Notes under the pieces: model-generated
The model's database searches: none
Seen by the model: only the letters and a program-made list of their open reading frames with translations
What the model was told of the DNA's origin: nothing
Translations under genes and position numbers: made by a program
Part shown: positions 21,829-31,181 of the stretch, in pieces
How the letters are laid out: every line of letters begins with the position of its first letter
How positions within the stretch are numbered: position 1 is the stretch's first letter
Assembly: GCA_050952935.1 (NCBI GenBank)
Contig: JBMNLS010000001.1
Span: 1,240,001-1,304,000, forward strand
Length of the DNA stretch: 64,000 nucleotides
From: UBA6115 sp050952935
GTDB lineage: Bacteria; Bacillota; Clostridia; Christensenellales; Aristaeellaceae
Reading direction: 5' to 3'

Positions 21829-24372
21829 TCATAGAGGTTCCACCTCTGTGAGTTCAAACCCAGAGACGTCACACCGGGACTTCAGTAGTTCAAAGTTGAT
21901 GGTCCAAACTTTGCGAAGATCGCCTCCGATGCGCACTGGCACATTGTTGCTCAGGAAGAGGTCCGAATGCATGAGCTGTCGCTTGAACTGTGCATAACTG
22001 AGCGTTTCGCCGACAATGGCGTAATCCTTACGGTACTTGGTGTAGCGGTCGTAGACATGAGCAAGCCACAGCGCAAGCACTTTGCCGTCCTCTGTGATAC
22101 GGAATTCGCTGTTGGGGTCCAGCCCCATGCGCGCCATGACTTCGAACGCCTGCTCGACCACGCTCTTGTTACCGGTACTGCCATCCAGCAGATACTCTTT
22201 GACCGCGTGTTCAAGGTACTTCCTGCAGGCTTCGCGGTGATAGGGAAACACTTCCTGCCAGGAGAAGCCGAACTCACCGCACAGCTTCTCAAGCAGGCAG
22301 AGACCTGCATAGCAGCAGGCAAGGTTATTGACGACCCTGGACGGCAGTTCCCTGGCAAAGCAATGGATTCCCTCCTGGTGCCAGCCATACGCCTCTTCGG
22401 GTTTTGTCTGCAGGGCAGTTTCAAGCAGGGTGCGGCCGAGACTCCCCAGCACAGTCGCGCTGGCGCTCAGGCTTTGAAAACTGCTCCGGTGTTCAGCGCT
22501 CTTGAGATCCTTCTTGGAGAAGAGCAACTCAATGCTGCGCTCCCTAATGGCGGCTTCATCTGCGGATTCTTCGCCCGCCACAATCAGGGGTGCCAATAGT
22601 TCATAGCTCACCACGCTCTGGTCGGCGCGGCCACGCACACCTTCGTGGCCATCGTAGTTGTTCCGAAAGTGGTTATAGAGCGTGTCAAGCCGGATCCTGT
22701 CGATCTTGGACGGCTTGAACTCATCCAGCGCCTGCGGAATCAGATTCGAGGAAGCGGAGTCCTTCATGAGAGTGAACGCTGTTACCTGTCCGGCGGCGAT
22801 GATCTTCGTCCGTGAGAACACTGGAAGGACCACGTGCTCCACGGTGGTGCTCTTGCCGCTGCCGGCTTCGCCAATGAGCATGAGGTGAGGAAACTTCACA
22901 TCCCTTGACCGTAGGTGTTCCTTGATGAAGCATCCGGCCATCCAGGCCAGCACGGAGATCGTCTTCGCGGGCTCGTTGTAGTTCATAAGCAACTCACCGA
23001 TAGATTGCAGCTCGTCTGGTGATATCTGCGCACAGTTCAAAATGGTGCTGTCAATGCTCCGGTATCTTTCCAACTGGAGGATATCGTTGACAGGTGTATT
23101 CCCCGCCGCGACAGCACTGCCGCTCCCAACGAACACCATGCGTCCGCCATGCTCATGGAGCCCCAAGGCTTTGACACCAGCCTTCTTCTGCCACTCAAGT
23201 TCGGAGATGAAGCCCTTGAGCAGTTCCAGGTCGCCATCGGAACCAAAGTAGCCTAGCGAGATGGTCCTGCGATTGAGAAAGTTCTTGAATTTTTGCTGAT
23301 TGGCGAAGTCTGAGGTCAGAAAGGACTGCCGGAAGGTTTCTCCGCGCACGGTCACCAAATCAGCGGTCATCTGCGTATCCTCCTCTGCCACGATCATCTC
23401 GATCGGTTTGATCACGAAGTTCGTGATGACATACACCTTCCCGGCGCGGTTGGAGTAGTACCGCCCTTCCTGTTCGAACACAAAGGACTCGCCCGTCGCG
23501 CTGTAGGTCGATTCGGTGAGCTCGACGGCTTTGTTCAGCGTTTCCTCGCCATAGGTGCCGCCGTCAGCGTGGTGCTTGGTATCCCACTTGTCACGAAACA
23601 GGGCCGACTTACGGAAGAGCCTGTCCATCTGCAGCTTGTCTTTGCCCGACCAGAAGGCCAGTTTGCAGCACAGTGACAGGTCGGCCTCTGACTGGCTGTC
23701 ATGCTTGTCCTGCCATCTTCCTTCCCACAGTGCGGTGAAGGCTTCGCCTTCCTTAGAATCACCCACCTTTTGAAGCAATTCCCCGTCGGACAGCGGCGAA
23801 GAGGCTTTGTTTCCGGTTCTCTTCTTTTGCTTGCCTGCCTTGGGTTTTTGAAAGTAGTTCTGCAGAATCCACGCGATGGTTCCTTCATCCTGCGAGATGG
23901 TATCAGCCGCGGCAGCCAGCTTCTCTCCTGTCATGGTGAAGTAGCGGGCATTGTCATATAGCTCCACGCCTGCGGTGGAGTTCTTGCATCCGCCTGCGGG
24001 AAGGCTGCCTTTGAAGAACAGATGCACTCCGGTGCCAGAAGGGGAGAACTCAGCATAGGTAGCCTGCTTGTCCAGGACAGCCCTCGCTGTGTCATTGAAT
24101 TTGCCAGATGCCGCGTCATAGCAGTGGTCAATGTCCACACCCACCAAGCCGCTTTCCTTGGTGAACACAAACCCCAGCCCAGTGAAGCCGTAACGATCCA
24201 CCGCCGCGACAGCAGTTTCATAATCGCTCCAGGTGGAAGGTTTGTTGGTCGCCGCCTGATGACCGGTGGCGGGATTGAAGGGTACCTTTCTGTCTTTCTC
24301 GCCCTTGGGTCCGGGCATGAGGCGCCAGCACACCCATTGTTTTAGTCCCAGGAGTTCCTTGGGGAAACTCAT
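21829..24372 (-). CDS. Primase-helicase (PrimPol plus P-loop ATPase)
   Basis: An 847-residue replication protein. Residues 1-190 are a primase-polymerase domain: KQWVCWRLMPG, GLVGVDIDHCYD with the catalytic acid pair, SPSGTGVHLFFKG and ARYFTMTGEKL. A connecting helical region (DKLQMDRLFRKSALFRDKWD) is typical of phage prim-pol proteins. From about 480 there is an SF3-type/VirE-like ATPase: Walker A LIGEAGSGKSTTVEH, with a likely Walker B LIPQALDEFKP. It should prime and unwind phage DNA. The stop-start overlap with the next gene (ATGA at 24369) shows coupling. Confidence 0.87.
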   Translation of the reverse strand: MSFPKELLGLKQWVCWRLMPGPKGEKDRKVPFNPATGHQAATNKPSTWSDYETAVAAVDRYGFTGLGFVFTKESGLVGVDIDHCYDAASGKFNDTARAVLDKQATYAEFSPSGTGVHLFFKGSLPAGGCKNSTAGVELYDNARYFTMTGEKLAAAADTISQDEGTIAWILQNYFQKPKAGKQKKRTGNKASSPLSDGELLQKVGDSKEGEAFTALWEGRWQDKHDSQSEADLSLCCKLAFWSGKDKLQMDRLFRKSALFRDKWDTKHHADGGTYGEETLNKAVELTESTYSATGESFVFEQEGRYYSNRAGKVYVITNFVIKPIEMIVAEEDTQMTADLVTVRGETFRQSFLTSDFANQQKFKNFLNRRTISLGYFGSDGDLELLKGFISELEWQKKAGVKALGLHEHGGRMVFVGSGSAVAAGNTPVNDILQLERYRSIDSTILNCAQISPDELQSIGELLMNYNEPAKTISVLAWMAGCFIKEHLRSRDVKFPHLMLIGEAGSGKSTTVEHVVLPVFSRTKIIAAGQVTAFTLMKDSASSNLIPQALDEFKPSKIDRIRLDTLYNHFRNNYDGHEGVRGRADQSVVSYELLAPLIVAGEESADEAAIRERSIELLFSKKDLKSAEHRSSFQSLSASATVLGSLGRTLLETALQTKPEEAYGWHQEGIHCFARELPSRVVNNLACCYAGLCLLEKLCGEFGFSWQEVFPYHREACRKYLEHAVKEYLLDGSTGNKSVVEQAFEVMARMGLDPNSEFRITEDGKVLALWLAHVYDRYTKYRKDYAIVGETLSYAQFKRQLMHSDLFLSNNVPVRIGGDLRKVWTINFELLKSRCDVSGFELTEVEPL

Positions 24373-24794
24373 GCCTCAGTCACCTCCTGGCAATCCGTAT
24401 CAAACTGGCGTATTGGGAGACCCTTGTACTTCGCCCTGGCGATCTCTACCGCCATCCCTGTTGTGATCTCCTCACCAAACACCCATAGCTCGGCGCACTT
24501 GCCAAGAAGCACCTTCCCAAAGAACAGACCGGCAGCGCGGTCGGAGGCATTGGAATCATCCAGGAACTGCGGGAAGAGTAGGTGCGGAGCGATGGGGATG
24601 CAGTTCTGTTCTACCGCAAACCGACAAAACCGCCGGGCGTTCTGGATGTTGGTATCCGTGTCACCGGCATAGGGACTGCAGATGAAAACCAAGGGTCGGA
24701 AGGCTGATCGTTTCTCTTCTGCCCAGACTCGCAGCAGGGCCTCGTATGCCGTCGGGTCCGAGTAACCCTCGGCATTTCTTTTGCTGATGCTCAT
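24369..24794 (-). CDS. DUF4406/nucleoside deoxyribosyltransferase-like protein
   Basis: A 141-residue protein with the core RPLVFICSPYAGDTDTNIQNARRFCRFA, AVEQNCIPIAPHLLFPQFLDD and ELWVFGEEITTGMAVEIARA. The F-I-C-S-P-Y-A-G start and the T-x-G-M-x-x-E-I helix match the phage DUF4406-type group related to nucleoside 2-deoxyribosyltransferases. Its substrate is unknown; roles in nucleotide handling or signalling are possible. It overlaps genes on both sides by four bases, so it is translated as part of the replication operon. Confidence 0.75.
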   Translation of the reverse strand: MSISKRNAEGYSDPTAYEALLRVWAEEKRSAFRPLVFICSPYAGDTDTNIQNARRFCRFAVEQNCIPIAPHLLFPQFLDDSNASDRAAGLFFGKVLLGKCAELWVFGEEITTGMAVEIARAKYKGLPIRQFDTDCQEVTEA

Positions 24795-25291
24795 GCCAGT
24801 CCCTCCAGTTCTTCCAGTTCACCGAAATTCGGTCCTGCTGCAGCCTCTGCGTTGATTTGTATGTCAAGCCTTTGAATCATTGGGATTTCTCCTAAATGCG
24901 CCGCTAAGCCATGAACCTGCGCATGGCAGCTGCGGCATAGCATCACCAGGTTATCCATCCTGTTGTTCTCCCTGTTGCGATCCACATGGTGCACTACGAG
25001 GTTCTGCGTTCCCAAGCATATCTCGCAGGAACGTTGGAGAGGAAAGGTGCGTTCGAAGTTCCTCCGGTACTTGCTTTGGCCGTCCAGAAAGCGATGATTC
25101 TTGCGACCCCATTGGTTACCTCCGCTCCCTACTCCAAGCGCTACATGCGGGTTTTGGGCAGCACGCTTTTGCATGACCACTTCGCTTGTGTGCTTCTTAG
25201 CACAGGGGTGGCAGTATTTCGCGTAGCGTGCCCGCAGACTAAAATGTATGCCGCACCGCTGACAGATGAAATCTTTGTCGTGTACGATCAT
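24791..25291 (-). CDS. HNH endonuclease
   Basis: A 166-residue protein. The N-terminal zinc ribbon is FICQRCGIHF...YCHPCAKK. The HNH core is SCEICLGTQNLVVHHVDRNRENNRMDNLVMLCRSCHAQVH, with the H-H of VVHHVD and the N of RMDNL. The C-terminal 45 residues are not part of the nuclease. Such genes often act as free-standing homing endonucleases in phage replication operons. It overlaps the polymerase gene by four bases upstream and the next gene downstream. Confidence 0.88.
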   Translation of the reverse strand: MIVHDKDFICQRCGIHFSLRARYAKYCHPCAKKHTSEVVMQKRAAQNPHVALGVGSGGNQWGRKNHRFLDGQSKYRRNFERTFPLQRSCEICLGTQNLVVHHVDRNRENNRMDNLVMLCRSCHAQVHGLAAHLGEIPMIQRLDIQINAEAAAGPNFGELEELEGLA

Positions 25292-26602
25292 TTGAGTTCA
25301 CCATACCTTTTGCCCGCTGCAAGATCGGCTACCAAGGGGGCGAAGCCTTCGAGGGGAGGGAGTGCCTCCATACACTCGCGGATGATCTGCCCAGCTTCTT
25401 CCGCCTTGTCAGCGCGCGCTTCAAAGACCAGGCTGTCGTGCACGGTCATCAAGGGACGGATGTAGGGCTGGTCGGCCAGAGCGACAACGAGACGTGCCAT
25501 GGACAGCTTCAGGCAGTCCGCCGCGAGACCCTGCACTGGTGTGTTGATGGCCATGCGTTCTGACATGCCGCGCTTCCCGTAGTTCTGCGAACGGATGCCA
25601 GGAAGGTAGCGCCTGCGGCCCAATGCAGTCTGTGCATACATGCATGTCTTTGCCCTGGCAATGACAGTGTCTTGCCATGCGGCCAAGCCCGGATACCTGG
25701 CCTTGATGCCCTTGATGTAATGGGCACACTCATCCTCGCTCAGGCATATATTCGCTGTGGCTTTCAGGTTACGCATCAGCCCTTTCGCATAGATCCCGTA
25801 CAGGATGCCGAACATAGCCCCCTTGGCGACTGTCCGGCGGTGCTTGTAATCCACATGCCGCTTGTCAGACGCTTCTTCCAAGGAGATACCAAAGATAGCG
25901 CTCGTCGTGATTGCATGGATATCAGCGCCATTTCGGTAGGCATCGAGCATGGTCCTGTCCCCGCTGAGGTAGGCTGCGATGCGAAGCTCCACCTGGCTAT
26001 AGTCCGCTTCCAGCAGGACCCAACCCTCTGGTGCGACGATAAAGTTACGCACGCCGATGGGATCGATGCCGGAGGAGACTTGGTTTTGGAGATTGGGTTT
26101 TCTGCAAGCAAAGCGGCCTGTCTGGGTAGCTAAGGGCATGAGGTCCGGGTGGATGCGGCCGGTTGCTGAATTGATGTATGCCAGGTATCCGTCAATGTAG
26201 GTGCTCTTCAGCTTGCCCCATTTACGGTACTCCTGTACCAGGCCAAACAAGGGAACAAACTCCGGCCTGTTATCCTTGCACCAGTCATGCAGAAGGATGA
26301 GAGCTTGATCGTCCGCCGCTTCCTGGAACTTCTCGGTGGTCTTGAGGACAGGCAACCCCAGGTCTTGGTACAGGTACTTTTTGAAGGCGCCGGTGGATGC
26401 ATTGGCGCCAAGATCCACGCCTCCAGTCATCGCATCCAGATCTGCACGAAGGGCTGCGATTTTCTCCTCCGCTTCACGCTGTTTGGTGAGCATGAGCTCC
26501 CGGTCCATGGGCACGCCGTTGTACTTCATGATCCCGCAGTACACGGCGGTCGGGGATTCCACCTGTTCGACCAGGAATGCGGTGGGAGGGAAGGAATCGG
26601 TC
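25288..26602 (-). CDS. A-family DNA polymerase, polymerase half (frameshifted)
   Basis: Contains the palm and fingers of a phage A-family polymerase: TQTGRFACRKPNLQNQ, VLLEADYSQVELRIAAYLSG (motif A Asp), RRTVAKGAMFGILYG (motif B, Lys and Tyr), TPVQGLAADCLKLSMARL and LMTVHDSLVFEA (motif C His-Asp). The open frame extends to 26700, but residues upstream of about 26602 do not resemble polymerase. The exonuclease half is in another frame (26474-27202). The frames must switch by one base near 26581-26602, inside GGTGGGAGGGAAGG. This is either a sequencing/assembly indel or an inactivating mutation. Confidence 0.88.
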
Positions 26603-27202
26603 AAACCAGGTATTGAGGCGGTGGTAGAGGCGAAGGGTGTAGTCCGCGTCCGCGCAGGCATAACGGATCGCTTCCTCGCTCCCGGGATCCATCTCGTCAA
26701 AGTGCCTGCCCTTGGTGACTGTTTGGAAATCGGGCATATCCGCCTGGAAGAGCGAGGTGGCCAGCAGTTTCAGGCCGCTGTCGGACAGCCCCCTGAACTC
26801 TTCCTTGTTCTTGAGTGTCAGCTGCGCGGCGGCAATGGTGTCATAGCAGGGCGCTTGGACCACGATGCCCTGCGCATACAGAAACATCGCTTCAAACGCC
26901 AGGTTATGAGCAACCTTGACAATGCGCGGGCTCTCGAACAGTGCGTGCCGGAGATACTGCAGGATGTCTTGCGGGGCGTCCGCATTCTTTCCTGTCTGGT
27001 GCGTCAAGGGCACATACACTGCTGTGCCTTCCGACATCGACAGGCTGATTCCCGCGATCTGGGACTTATGCGCATCCAGCGCGGCGCGCTCCTCTGCGCG
27101 GTACTGCTCCATAGGGGAGGTTTCAAAGTCAAAAGCGACGATGCCAGCGCCCTCCATATAGGAGGCTAGTTCATCCAGCTGCGTGATACATCTGTAGTTC
27201 AT
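26474..27202 (-). CDS. A-family DNA polymerase, 3'-5' exonuclease half (frameshifted)
   Basis: From MNYRCITQLDELASYMEG (ATG at 27202 behind AGAGTGG). It is a DnaQ-like exonuclease domain: GIVAFDFETSPMEQY (DxE), KVAHNLAFEAMFLY, and AIRYACADADYTLRLYHRL (the final Y-x-x-x-D-like motif). Real homology ends at about NTWFDRF (near 26600), and the remaining residues to 26474 are out of frame. Continuation of the protein is in the 25288-26602 frame. Together they would make about 637 residues, normal for this phage polymerase family. Confidence 0.87.
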   Translation of the reverse strand: MNYRCITQLDELASYMEGAGIVAFDFETSPMEQYRAEERAALDAHKSQIAGISLSMSEGTAVYVPLTHQTGKNADAPQDILQYLRHALFESPRIVKVAHNLAFEAMFLYAQGIVVQAPCYDTIAAAQLTLKNKEEFRGLSDSGLKLLATSLFQADMPDFQTVTKGRHFDEMDPGSEEAIRYACADADYTLRLYHRLNTWFDRFLPSHRIPGRTGGIPDRRVLRDHEVQRRAHGPGAHAHQTA

Positions 27203-27259
27203 ATCCACTCTTTCTGCTGCAGGCGGGCAGAACATTGCCACCCGCCTGCAGCCTGTTGC

Positions 27260-28009
27260 TTAGGTAAGTGCCTGCACGATTTCCCCGGTCTGGGGATCCA
27301 CCTGCTGGCCGGAGAGGTCGTTTACGGGTTCGGCGTCATAGCCGATTCGGGCGCTAAACGCCTTAACCTGCTCAGCCAGCGGCTGAAGAAGCAGACGTTC
27401 CTCTTCGGTCAAGGCACGCGCGACAGCAAACTGCGCCTGGGAGTACGCGATGCCGCTGGCGCTGACGGCTTTCTTCAGGGTGAATCGCGTGATCACGCTG
27501 CCGGATTTCTGACCATGGCTCAGCAAACGCATCAGGTAGCGGGTGTAGTCCTTCAGGGAACCGGTGGGCAGGGACAGCAGCATCGGAAACACATCCCCTT
27601 CGCGAAGCAGGTAGATGCGCCGGCGGTTCTTGCAGGCTTTGCCTCCGCCTTCTCCCGATCCAAACTGGTTATACGGGCATACGGCGCAGCTGCCGCCGGG
27701 ATCACCTTCGCCCAGGACGCCATCAAAGGAGCCGCAGTCGGGTGGATTGGAGCCGCCGGTGTACTTGTTCCGGTAGAAGGCATTTAGCGGGTGATGGTGG
27801 AGGATGACCGCGGAAAAGTCCTTCACCGCCTCGGGACTGTCCGGGTCCTCCCCGGGGACTTCGAAAACGGTACTGCCGGCCGCGGGGATCTTGATGCGTT
27901 CAAAACTGCTCGACAGGCCAGCCAGCTCATCCGAGAGCGCGAGAGACAGATCAAAGTCCTGCAGTTTCTGAAAGGCACCGCCTGTGGTGATGAGTTCATT
28001 GTTCTTCAT
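27260..28009 (-). CDS. Phage replication-associated protein, possible ssDNA-binding
   Basis: A 249-residue protein (MKNNELITTGGAFQKLQDFD...). It has a cysteine set, PPDCGSFDGVLGEGDPGGSC, CPYNQFGSG and KACKNRRRIYLL, which may bind zinc. A beta-rich region with FPMLLSLPTGSLKDYTRYLM follows. This pattern is typical of conserved phage proteins encoded beside the polymerase and sometimes annotated as single-strand binding, but I cannot confirm that role. A GAGGAGAACCGAT ribosome site precedes it. Confidence 0.65.
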   Translation of the reverse strand: MKNNELITTGGAFQKLQDFDLSLALSDELAGLSSSFERIKIPAAGSTVFEVPGEDPDSPEAVKDFSAVILHHHPLNAFYRNKYTGGSNPPDCGSFDGVLGEGDPGGSCAVCPYNQFGSGEGGGKACKNRRRIYLLREGDVFPMLLSLPTGSLKDYTRYLMRLLSHGQKSGSVITRFTLKKAVSASGIAYSQAQFAVARALTEEERLLLQPLAEQVKAFSARIGYDAEPVNDLSGQQVDPQTGEIVQALT

Positions 28010-28026
28010 ATCGGTTCTCCTCTTTC

Positions 28027-28449
28027 TTAGTTCCGAGTCGCCTTGCGGACGCCCACTGTTGCTTTTTCGTAGATATTGACCAGCCCGTTCAGCCAGCCGG
28101 GCAGGGTATCCGCGTTCTCCGCCATCTGTTCCTTGACGAAGGCTGACAGGGAGTTCGCGTTGATTGTTTCGTAGATCAGGTCTCCGAAGCCCTCTGTGCG
28201 CAGGGCATCGAATAGGTCTTCCTTTCGCTCTGCCGTCGCTGATGCGCGGGTCGTGTTGGTCAGGCAGAACATGACGCCCGCACGGGTGAAGTTCTGGGTC
28301 TCTGACTCTGCCATGGCGGCTGCCAACTCAGCGTCCTTTTCATCCAATTGGGCATTGAGTTCCTTCAGCTGCTGTTCCAGGTTCTTCTTTGTATCGCGCA
28401 GGTCTTTGAGCTGGTCGGCGAGTTCAAATAGTATTGAGGTGTCTGGCAT
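28027..28449 (-). CDS. Coiled-coil phage protein, unknown function
   Basis: About 140 residues from MPDTSILFELADQLKDLRD; AAAGGAGATCACC decides the start at 28449 (the frame is open to 28500). Residues 5-55 form a clear coiled coil (LKDLRDTKKNLEQQLKELNA...). A compact domain follows, with AGVMFCLTNTTRASA and EGFGDLIYETINANSLSAFV. Similar proteins occur next to polymerase and the 27260-type gene in Firmicutes phages. No enzymatic motif is visible. Confidence 0.68.
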   Translation of the reverse strand: MPDTSILFELADQLKDLRDTKKNLEQQLKELNAQLDEKDAELAAAMAESETQNFTRAGVMFCLTNTTRASATAERKEDLFDALRTEGFGDLIYETINANSLSAFVKEQMAENADTLPGWLNGLVNIYEKATVGVRKATRN

Positions 28450-28465
28450 GGTGATCTCCTTTTCT

Positions 28466-29824
28466 TTACTGGAATGGGTTCCGGCCTGCCCGGCAGTCAT
28501 CCACCAGGGCTTTGGCGAGGTTTGCTTTGTCTTTCAATGCGGCTAGGACTTTTTCATCCACTGTTCCAGCCGCCAGCAGGTAGATGTAGGTGCAGGGCAT
28601 GCGCTGTCCGGCGCGGTGGATCCGGGCTTTGGTTTGCTCAAAGTTGCTCATGGAGTAGTCGAGGGAGTAGAAAACCATCGTGCTGGCGGCTGTCAGCGTG
28701 ATGCCCAGGCCCGCGGTGGCAATCTGGCCTACGAAGACCGGGACTGCCGGGTCGCTTTGGAATTGGGCGACCTGCTCGTCGCGGTTGGTGACACCGCCCA
28801 TGATGAGCGAGTGCCTCACGCCTTTCTTTTCGAGAAGGCTGCAGATGGCTCGCAGTTCGGGGACAAACCGGGCGATGATGACCAGCTTACGGTTCTCCTC
28901 CAGTGTGGAATCGATGAGGTCCTCCAGCACGTCCAGCTTTGCGGAACTGACCTGCTCGGTAGCGGGGGATTCGTTGCTGCCCAGGAAGCCGCCGGTCAGC
29001 TGCGACAGGCGCAGCAGCTTGGTCAGGACGTTGGTGAGGGTGATTTCTCCCTTTCCCATCTCCGCATAACTGTCACGGACCAGCTGCCAGTAGAGGCGCA
29101 TGGCCTGAGGCTCCAGCTCAACCCTGCGAAAGATATCCGTGGTCTCCGGCAGATCCAGGCACTCGGCCTTGGTCGCGCGGTAGGCGATGGCATGCATTCT
29201 TTGGATGAGCTCTCCTTCCATGTTCCCTTTGAGGACCGGGGTGTAGTTGCCATAGCCTGTCATGTCAAAGTAGCGATTGCGGAAGGTGTAGTAGCTGTTC
29301 CCGAATACGCTGGGGTCAAGAAACTTGTACTGGCTGAATAGGTCGATGGCCTTGTTCGTGACGGGAGTGCCTGTGAGCAGCAGGCGGTATCCTGCTTTTG
29401 CGCCCAGGCGGTGCATGGCCTTGCTGGCGCTGATATTGTGGGTCTTGATCTTGTGCCCCTCGTCCGCGATGATCAGGTTTGGTTTCCAAGCCGCCAGTTC
29501 TTTCTCCAAGCGCCACGTGCTTTCGTAGTTGATGACCGCGACCTGGAGCGGTTTTCCATTCAAGTTGCTGAGGGCTTGGGCTTTCTTCGTGCCGGTGCCA
29601 TTGAGGACGGTCAAGCTGTATGGGAAGGCAGCGAACTTTGCGAATTCCTCCTGCCAGACACCCAGGATGGACAGCGGGGCGACGATCAGGACTCTCTGGA
29701 TGCATTGCTGCTGGTACAGGGCGCCCGTAATGGCGATGGCGGTCAGGCTTTTTCCTGTGCCGATCCGCTACATCTCCATCAAAAGAGCGCAGCCGTAGCT
29801 GGTTTTGACGGTAGACATGGGCAT
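28466..29824 (-). pseudogene. SNF2-family helicase, main part (in-frame TAG and split N-terminus)
   Basis: From the ATG at 29824 the frame reads MPMSTVKTSYGCALLMEM, then a TAG (29770-29768), then RIGTGKSLTAIAITGALY (Walker A). Downstream are LIIADEGHKIK (DEGH box), LLLTGTPVTNKAIDLFSQYK, KLVIIARFVPELRAI, GQIATAGLGITLTAAST and FEQTKARIHRAGQ (motif VI). The N-terminal Q-motif piece is at 30176-30382, separated by an HNH gene. With an internal stop before the P-loop the protein is probably not made intact; an ATG at 29614 could give a version lacking the P-loop. The stop might also be an assembly error. Confidence 0.82.
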
Positions 29825-30363
29825 CACCTGCCTTTCTTCTTTCCAAAGTCATGTGCCTTGCAGTGCACGGATTGCGAGGGTAGGGCGACGAGGTTCTCAG
29901 GGTCGTTATTGCGCTTGTTTCCGTCCAGGTGATGGACCACTTCGCCCGTTTTCAAGGGTCTTCCGAGCAGCGTTTCCACGATCTGACGGTGTTCGTGTTT
30001 GCCCAGCAGTTTGGGATAGGTCTTGCCCTTGCCTTTTCCACGCAGTTCACGACCTCTTCGGACCCTTGACTCCAGCACACCGCCCGGTCGGTTCATGGGG
30101 TTGATTAGCCGGTTGTACTCGCTCATCCGTCTCGAATTCCAGGAGCGCAAGTGGGCCTTGCAGCAGAAGTTGTTCTCACGGATCCTGGTTTCTTTCTTCA
30201 AGTATGGCTTGCCGCACAGGTTGCAAACGACCCTGACTCCCTTCGGCTTGTCCGCTTCTTTCTGCGGTGAGGCCGAATCGCTCACAGACAAAGCGGAAGG
30301 CTTCGATTTGGTGCTGGTAAGGCTTTGCTTTGACAGGCATCGCGAGGGGGGCCGCGGGGTCAT
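29824..30363 (-). CDS. HNH homing-type endonuclease inserted in the helicase gene
   Basis: The core protein starts around VRVVCNLCGKPYLKKETRI (zinc ribbon, with ENNFCCKAHLRSW). The HNH domain is GEVVHHLDGNKRNNDPENLV (H-H, N-N, N) and ALPSQSVHCKAH. The frame is open from the ATG at 30363, overlapping the helicase N-terminal fragment in a different phase, so the true start is uncertain. Its stop overlaps the restart ATG of the helicase as TGATG. I see no intron sequence at either side, so it appears as a free-standing homing gene splitting the helicase. Confidence 0.85.
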   Translation of the reverse strand: MTPRPPSRCLSKQSLTSTKSKPSALSVSDSASPQKEADKPKGVRVVCNLCGKPYLKKETRIRENNFCCKAHLRSWNSRRMSEYNRLINPMNRPGGVLESRVRRGRELRGKGKGKTYPKLLGKHEHRQIVETLLGRPLKTGEVVHHLDGNKRNNDPENLVALPSQSVHCKAHDFGKKKGR

Positions 30364-30382
30364 GCTTGGTCCTCATCGGCAT
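30176..30382 (-). pseudogene. SNF2-family helicase, N-terminal Q-motif fragment
   Basis: A 68-residue frame with AKPYQHQIEAFRFVCERFGL, the Q-motif region of phage SNF2 helicases, beginning at MPMRTKH (30382) or MPVKAKP (30340). Homology ends near residue 40 (about 30255), where the HNH insertion starts; the remaining residues are noise. The natural continuation, GCALLMEM and the P-loop, is found on the other side of the HNH gene at 29824. Confidence 0.72.
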
Positions 30383-30563
30383 CCTCCGGCTGCTCCGTGA
30401 TCGACACGCGCTGTACGCTGTCGCCCGGAACGAGGATTGTCATGCGGTGCCGCGCTCCCAGCAGCCGATCCAGGAGGCGTTCCCGTAGGGTCACAGTCCG
30501 ACAGCGGACGATTCCGCCTCCCGGAGGCTCCCTGCTGATGCTGATTTTCAGGTCATGTTTCAT
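30360..30563 (-). CDS. Small phage protein, unknown function
   Basis: A 67-residue protein (MKHDLKISISREPPGGGIVR...), with a strand-rich first half, a basic helix RERLLDRLLGARHRM and an acidic tail ending PEDADEDQA. Its stop overlaps the start region of the helicase fragment. The K-I-S-I-S-R opening and small size fit the sort of conserved phage peptides found between sigma-like and helicase genes. Function unknown. Confidence 0.6.
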   Translation of the reverse strand: MKHDLKISISREPPGGGIVRCRTVTLRERLLDRLLGARHRMTILVPGDSVQRVSITEQPEDADEDQA

Positions 30564-30631
30564 CGCTCTTGCTTCCTTTCCGAAGAGCCACTTTTTTGCC
30601 CTTCATAGTTAGGCCACGGCAAGAGCAAAAG

Positions 30632-31030
30632 TTAACGGTTGAATTGAAAAGAATTTTTCAACCTGTCCAAGGCGCGATTGAGCCGCCTGCAAATGGCAGC
30701 TTTGCTTACACCTTCGGCGCGGGCAAGGCTGGTGATCGACTGGCCCTCAAAGAACAGCTTCCGGATGAGCTCACGTTGTTCGGGCAACAGACTATCCATC
30801 CCGCGCCGAAGCGCATCGATTTCCATTCTTTGGATGCAGATTTCCTCCAGGTCCGTATTGGAGGGCAGTCGGTTATCATCCTGATCGCAAACTTCCAGGG
30901 ATATATGCCTGCGGGTTTCCTTATGGTTGGCGTTGTACTCCAGCCGATCCATTTCAATGAGGACGTCGTAGTCGCTGTCAGGGATATCGATGGAAATGGT
31001 TTCATTGTTGAAGTGGTAATCGTATTTCAT
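30632..31030 (-). CDS. Sigma-70 region 4-like phage regulator
   Basis: A 132-residue protein. The N-terminal 60 residues are acidic (MKYDYHFNNETISIDIPDSD...). The C-terminus is a sigma region 4-type helix-turn-helix: LLPEQRELIRKLFFEGQSI followed by SLARAEGVSKAAICRRLNRA. It should bind promoter DNA or RNA polymerase and control early or middle phage genes. GGAGTAGAGG precedes its start. It stands at the head of the helicase-polymerase block, after the Com-like gene. Confidence 0.83.
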   Translation of the reverse strand: MKYDYHFNNETISIDIPDSDYDVLIEMDRLEYNANHKETRRHISLEVCDQDDNRLPSNTDLEEICIQRMEIDALRRGMDSLLPEQRELIRKLFFEGQSITSLARAEGVSKAAICRRLNRALDRLKNSFQFNR

Positions 31031-31181
31031 CCTCTACTCCTTTGAGAGCAGGGCAGAGGGCAAAAAAATGAGCATGGACAATGGCTTTTTGCCATCTGCC
31101 ATGCTCATGCGTCATTATTCAATACCGCTCAGGGCGGTTGCGCCGTGCTATGTGTCAGACACTGGGAACGTGTTCCCTCAG

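Noticed and set aside
26600..26700. N-terminal residues of the polymerase-half frame
   Set aside because: The sequence MTRWIPGARKRSV is out of phase with the exonuclease reading and resembles no polymerase; a shadow before the frame switch.
29768..29770. Amber (TAG) recoding by the phage
   Set aside because: One internal TAG is the only hint. Other phage genes end normally at TAG, TGA and TAA, and no suppressor tRNA was seen. Mutation or assembly error is simpler.
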